5,913 bases of DNA, from contig CANBQQ010000218.1 in the NCBI GenBank assembly GCA_947371715.1, positions 1 through 5,913 of the forward strand. Reading direction: 5' to 3'. Position 1 is the stretch's first letter. Every line of letters starts with the position of its first letter. A program made the position numbers and the translations under genes. The notes under the pieces were generated by a model. It searched no databases. It saw nothing but the letters and a program-made list of their open reading frames with translations, and was not told where the DNA came from. Source of the DNA: Flavipsychrobacter stenotrophus (GTDB lineage Bacteria; Bacteroidota; Bacteroidia; Chitinophagales; Chitinophagaceae). This document shows, piece by piece, positions 4,318 through 5,913 of this stretch.

Positions 4318-5214
4318 TTAATTAACTATCATTACATTCTTATAGCCATAGAACTTCTGCAGAGAATCTTTATAGTGCACAGTATCTACAACGCGGCAAT
4401 TGACTGTTGCCAATACCTTAAAGGTTACAGAATCACTGGTGATGATCTCTACCTTGCTGCCATCTATCTTCAACCTGCGCAAGCGGGCTTCAGCCTTGGC
4501 TTTATTAGGGTATTCGCCTATCACCATTCGGTAAGCGTTAATGGCATTTGTGTCTACAACAGGAGCCGTTGCTACAGTGTCTTTACGCATAGTGTCTACA
4601 ATTGGTGCTGGTGGTGCCTGCACAATTGTATCTGCCATATGTGGTGCCGGCTGACTTGCAGCCTGCTGGCTCTTGTAGTAGTAGAATCCGTATCCGCCCG
4701 CACCAAGTATTACTAATAGTACTGCGACTATTATCACCATCGTCCAGTTAACCGAATTGGCGCTGGCAGGTGGTGGGTAAGATGGTTTATGTGCAGGAGT
4801 TATTTTCTGGTCTTCCAGTTGCTTGCTGTTCTTAAGGGTAGGCATGCCCGCCGGTGTGAACCTGAAGTTAGCATCAGTTGTGAACTTCACGCGGCCATTT
4901 TCTTCAGTAAACTTACCTATACCCGGAATTGGTACTTCTTTGCCTGCAGCCATATCTTTCCTTGCCTGCATGCTGTATTCGCGCAGGCCATTGGCCGCTT
5001 TAGATATACTTATCTGCTCATTGGTAGCAATAAAGTTAGCGAAGCTGTCATCAATAGATCCGCCTGCTGTTACTACTACTTCATAGGTAGGTGCCTGCAA
5101 AGCCTTGCCATCATGCACTGCAGGGCGCTTCACTAATTCAAGGTTGCCCAGCCCGTGTATGTAGCAAAAGTTATTCTTTAATATAAATTGCCCTATGTAT
5201 TTATCTATTTCCAT
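4318..5214 (-). CDS. HU-domain (CCDC81-type) membrane protein with SPOR domain
   Basis: This 298-residue envelope protein has three parts. Residues 1 to about 122 match the two tandem prokaryotic CCDC81-type HU-like domains: the first has KYIGQFILKNNFCYIHGLGNL near 5-25, and the second has DDSFANFIATN (55-65) and VPIPGIGKF (94-102), the HU-like G-I-G turn. A Pro-rich linker (139-150) leads to one membrane span, about 157-180 (MVIIVAVLLVILGAGGYGFYYY). A second Pro/Ala/Thr linker precedes a C-terminal SPOR domain, about 226-297, with YRMVIGEYPNKAKAEARLRRL and a terminal YGYKNVMIV. SPOR domains bind denuded peptidoglycan glycans, often at division sites. The expected topology is HU part in the cytoplasm and SPOR in the periplasm, which might tie DNA or a cytoplasmic partner to the cell wall. 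Whether these HU domains bind DNA is not known from sequence. It lies 40 bases after the outer-membrane barrel gene, probably in the same operon. Its end faces the terminator at 4272-4299. Confidence 0.9.
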   Translation of the reverse strand: MEIDKYIGQFILKNNFCYIHGLGNLELVKRPAVHDGKALQAPTYEVVVTAGGSIDDSFANFIATNEQISISKAANGLREYSMQARKDMAAGKEVPIPGIGKFTEENGRVKFTTDANFRFTPAGMPTLKNSKQLEDQKITPAHKPSYPPPASANSVNWTMVIIVAVLLVILGAGGYGFYYYKSQQAASQPAPHMADTIVQAPPAPIVDTMRKDTVATAPVVDTNAINAYRMVIGEYPNKAKAEARLRRLKIDGSKVEIITSDSVTFKVLATVNCRVVDTVHYKDSLQKFYGYKNVMIVN

Positions 5215-5223
5215 TTCTGCCCG

Positions 5224-5253
5224 TAAAAGTACACCCGAAATTAATTATTTCAA
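5224..5253 (-). promoter_or_regulatory. Weak candidate promoter before the HU-SPOR gene
   Basis: On the minus strand TTG (5253-5251) and TACTTTTA (5231-5224) are 19 bases apart and resemble the -33 and -7 boxes, although the last base of the -7 box is A rather than G. The start would fall only about 3 bases before the ATG, making an almost leaderless mRNA. Co-transcription from the barrel gene is an equally good explanation. Confidence 0.2.
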
Positions 5254-5254
5254 C

Positions 5255-5913
5255 CTAAAACTTTAAACGTAATCCACCATATACATTCAAGCCATATGAC
5301 TGGTAGTAATTCCAGCGCTCATATTTGCTGTTTAGCAGGTTGCTGGCCTGTAAAAACACATTTACCCGTCCGCCCAACCTATATTCCGCATAACCACATA
5401 TGTCAGTTACCGGAGTCATCATTACCGGTTTCCCCAGATAATTGATGGTATACATGCCCCCTAAAACCGCCACATAGGCAGAAACGGTAAGATCTTTGAT
5501 CGGGTTAATAGAGAAATCTCCTCTAATATTCAGCGTAGGTTGCTGCCACACATAGGGTTGCGTACCCTGGTAGTATTTATAAAAATCTGCCGATACGCCT
5601 GCAGACCACTTGGTAGCTTGCGTATACCTTGCAGCCACATGCAGCGATATGGCACTTACATCATTGTATACTACGTTAAAGAACTTCGGGTTAACTCCTG
5701 TATCCAGGTAAGTGGCCAGGTTCGTATAATTTAACCAGCTTGCCTTAACCAGGTAGGTGAAATGATCGCCCTGGCTGCCGGCCAACGAAGCGAAAAGCTC
5801 ATCTCTCCTGTTCTGCCTCAATCCGTTACCGCTAAAGAGCTGGTGGTAAGTGGTATTGAGGTAAGGATTTTCAGTTGTCAGTTGTTCGTAAGTGTTTTGT
5901 CTAACACCTGCCA
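5255..5913 (-). CDS. TonB-dependent-receptor-like outer-membrane beta-barrel, C-terminal part (5' end outside window)
   Basis: The frame is open to the window edge, so the start and any plug domain lie outside; 218 codons and the TAG stop (5257-5255) are visible. The sequence alternates polar and aromatic residues in about 10-residue strands, as in outer-membrane barrels: FTYLVKASWLNYT, AISLHVAARYTQATKWSAGVSADFY, TLNIRGDFSINPIKDLTVSAYVAV and INYLGKPVMM. The last strands carry the TonB-receptor pattern VNVFLQASNLLNSKYERW, followed by a final strand YGLNVYGGLRLKF with the terminal phenylalanine recognised by the outer-membrane assembly (BAM) machinery. It is probably a TonB-dependent receptor or a related plugless barrel; the substrate cannot be told. 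The TTG near 5821 is internal, not a start, because upstream codons continue without a stop. The HU-SPOR gene follows 40 bases downstream, consistent with an envelope operon. Confidence 0.78.
   Translation of the reverse strand, partial: AGVRQNTYEQLTTENPYLNTTYHQLFSGNGLRQNRRDELFASLAGSQGDHFTYLVKASWLNYTNLATYLDTGVNPKFFNVVYNDVSAISLHVAARYTQATKWSAGVSADFYKYYQGTQPYVWQQPTLNIRGDFSINPIKDLTVSAYVAVLGGMYTINYLGKPVMMTPVTDICGYAEYRLGGRVNVFLQASNLLNSKYERWNYYQSYGLNVYGGLRLKF

Noticed and set aside
5819..5821. Start of the barrel gene near 5821
   Set aside because: The codon is TTG and the frame remains open without a stop to the window edge, with sequence that still looks like barrel; the real start is outside the window.

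Overview
The window looks like a chromosomal segment of a Bacteroidota bacterium, probably from the Chitinophagaceae or a nearby group. Three things point that way. Several genes are preceded by the Bacteroidota housekeeping promoter (-33 TTTG, about 19-20 bp spacer, -7 TAnnTTTG). Start codons lack strong purine Shine-Dalgarno sequences. One gene joins a CCDC81-type prokaryotic HU region to a SPOR domain, an architecture typical of this phylum, next to a TonB-receptor-like outer-membrane barrel. The genus is inference only.

Layout. Minus strand, left block (transcribed from 2886 down to 1): a class I SAM-dependent methyltransferase (2068-2886), a secreted protein of unknown function (1309-2016), a carboxymuconolactone decarboxylase/AhpD-like protein (646-1197), a DUF1348 NTF2-like protein (126-542), and the first 40 codons of a probable AraC-type regulator (1-121, cut by the window edge). 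Plus strand, middle: a SnoaL/NTF2-like small protein (3077-3439) and a GNAT acetyltransferase with a Cys cluster (3497-4102). Minus strand, right block: the HU-TM-SPOR protein (4318-5214), preceded by the C-terminal part of a TonB-receptor-like barrel (5255-5913, cut by the window edge). No gene-free stretch exceeds 300 bases. The two largest gaps are 2887-3076 (divergent promoters plus a dyad) and 4103-4317 (a folded palindromic element and a bidirectional terminator between convergent genes).

How the genes may work together. DUF1348 and the AraC-like gene are 4 bases apart and almost certainly co-transcribed. Together with the CMD gene they could form a small redox or small-molecule response cluster, but this is inference. 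The methyltransferase and secreted-protein genes are 51 bases apart with no visible promoter between them, so they are probably one transcript. The outer-membrane barrel and the HU-SPOR gene are 40 bases apart and may form a cell-envelope unit.

I found no mobile element with a transposase, no CRISPR array, no tRNA or rRNA gene, and no convincing new multi-gene system. The most unusual signals are in noncoding DNA: the three-way-junction palindrome at 4130-4204, the copies of the GNAT gene's 3' end around it, and the hairpin pair in front of the DUF1348 gene.
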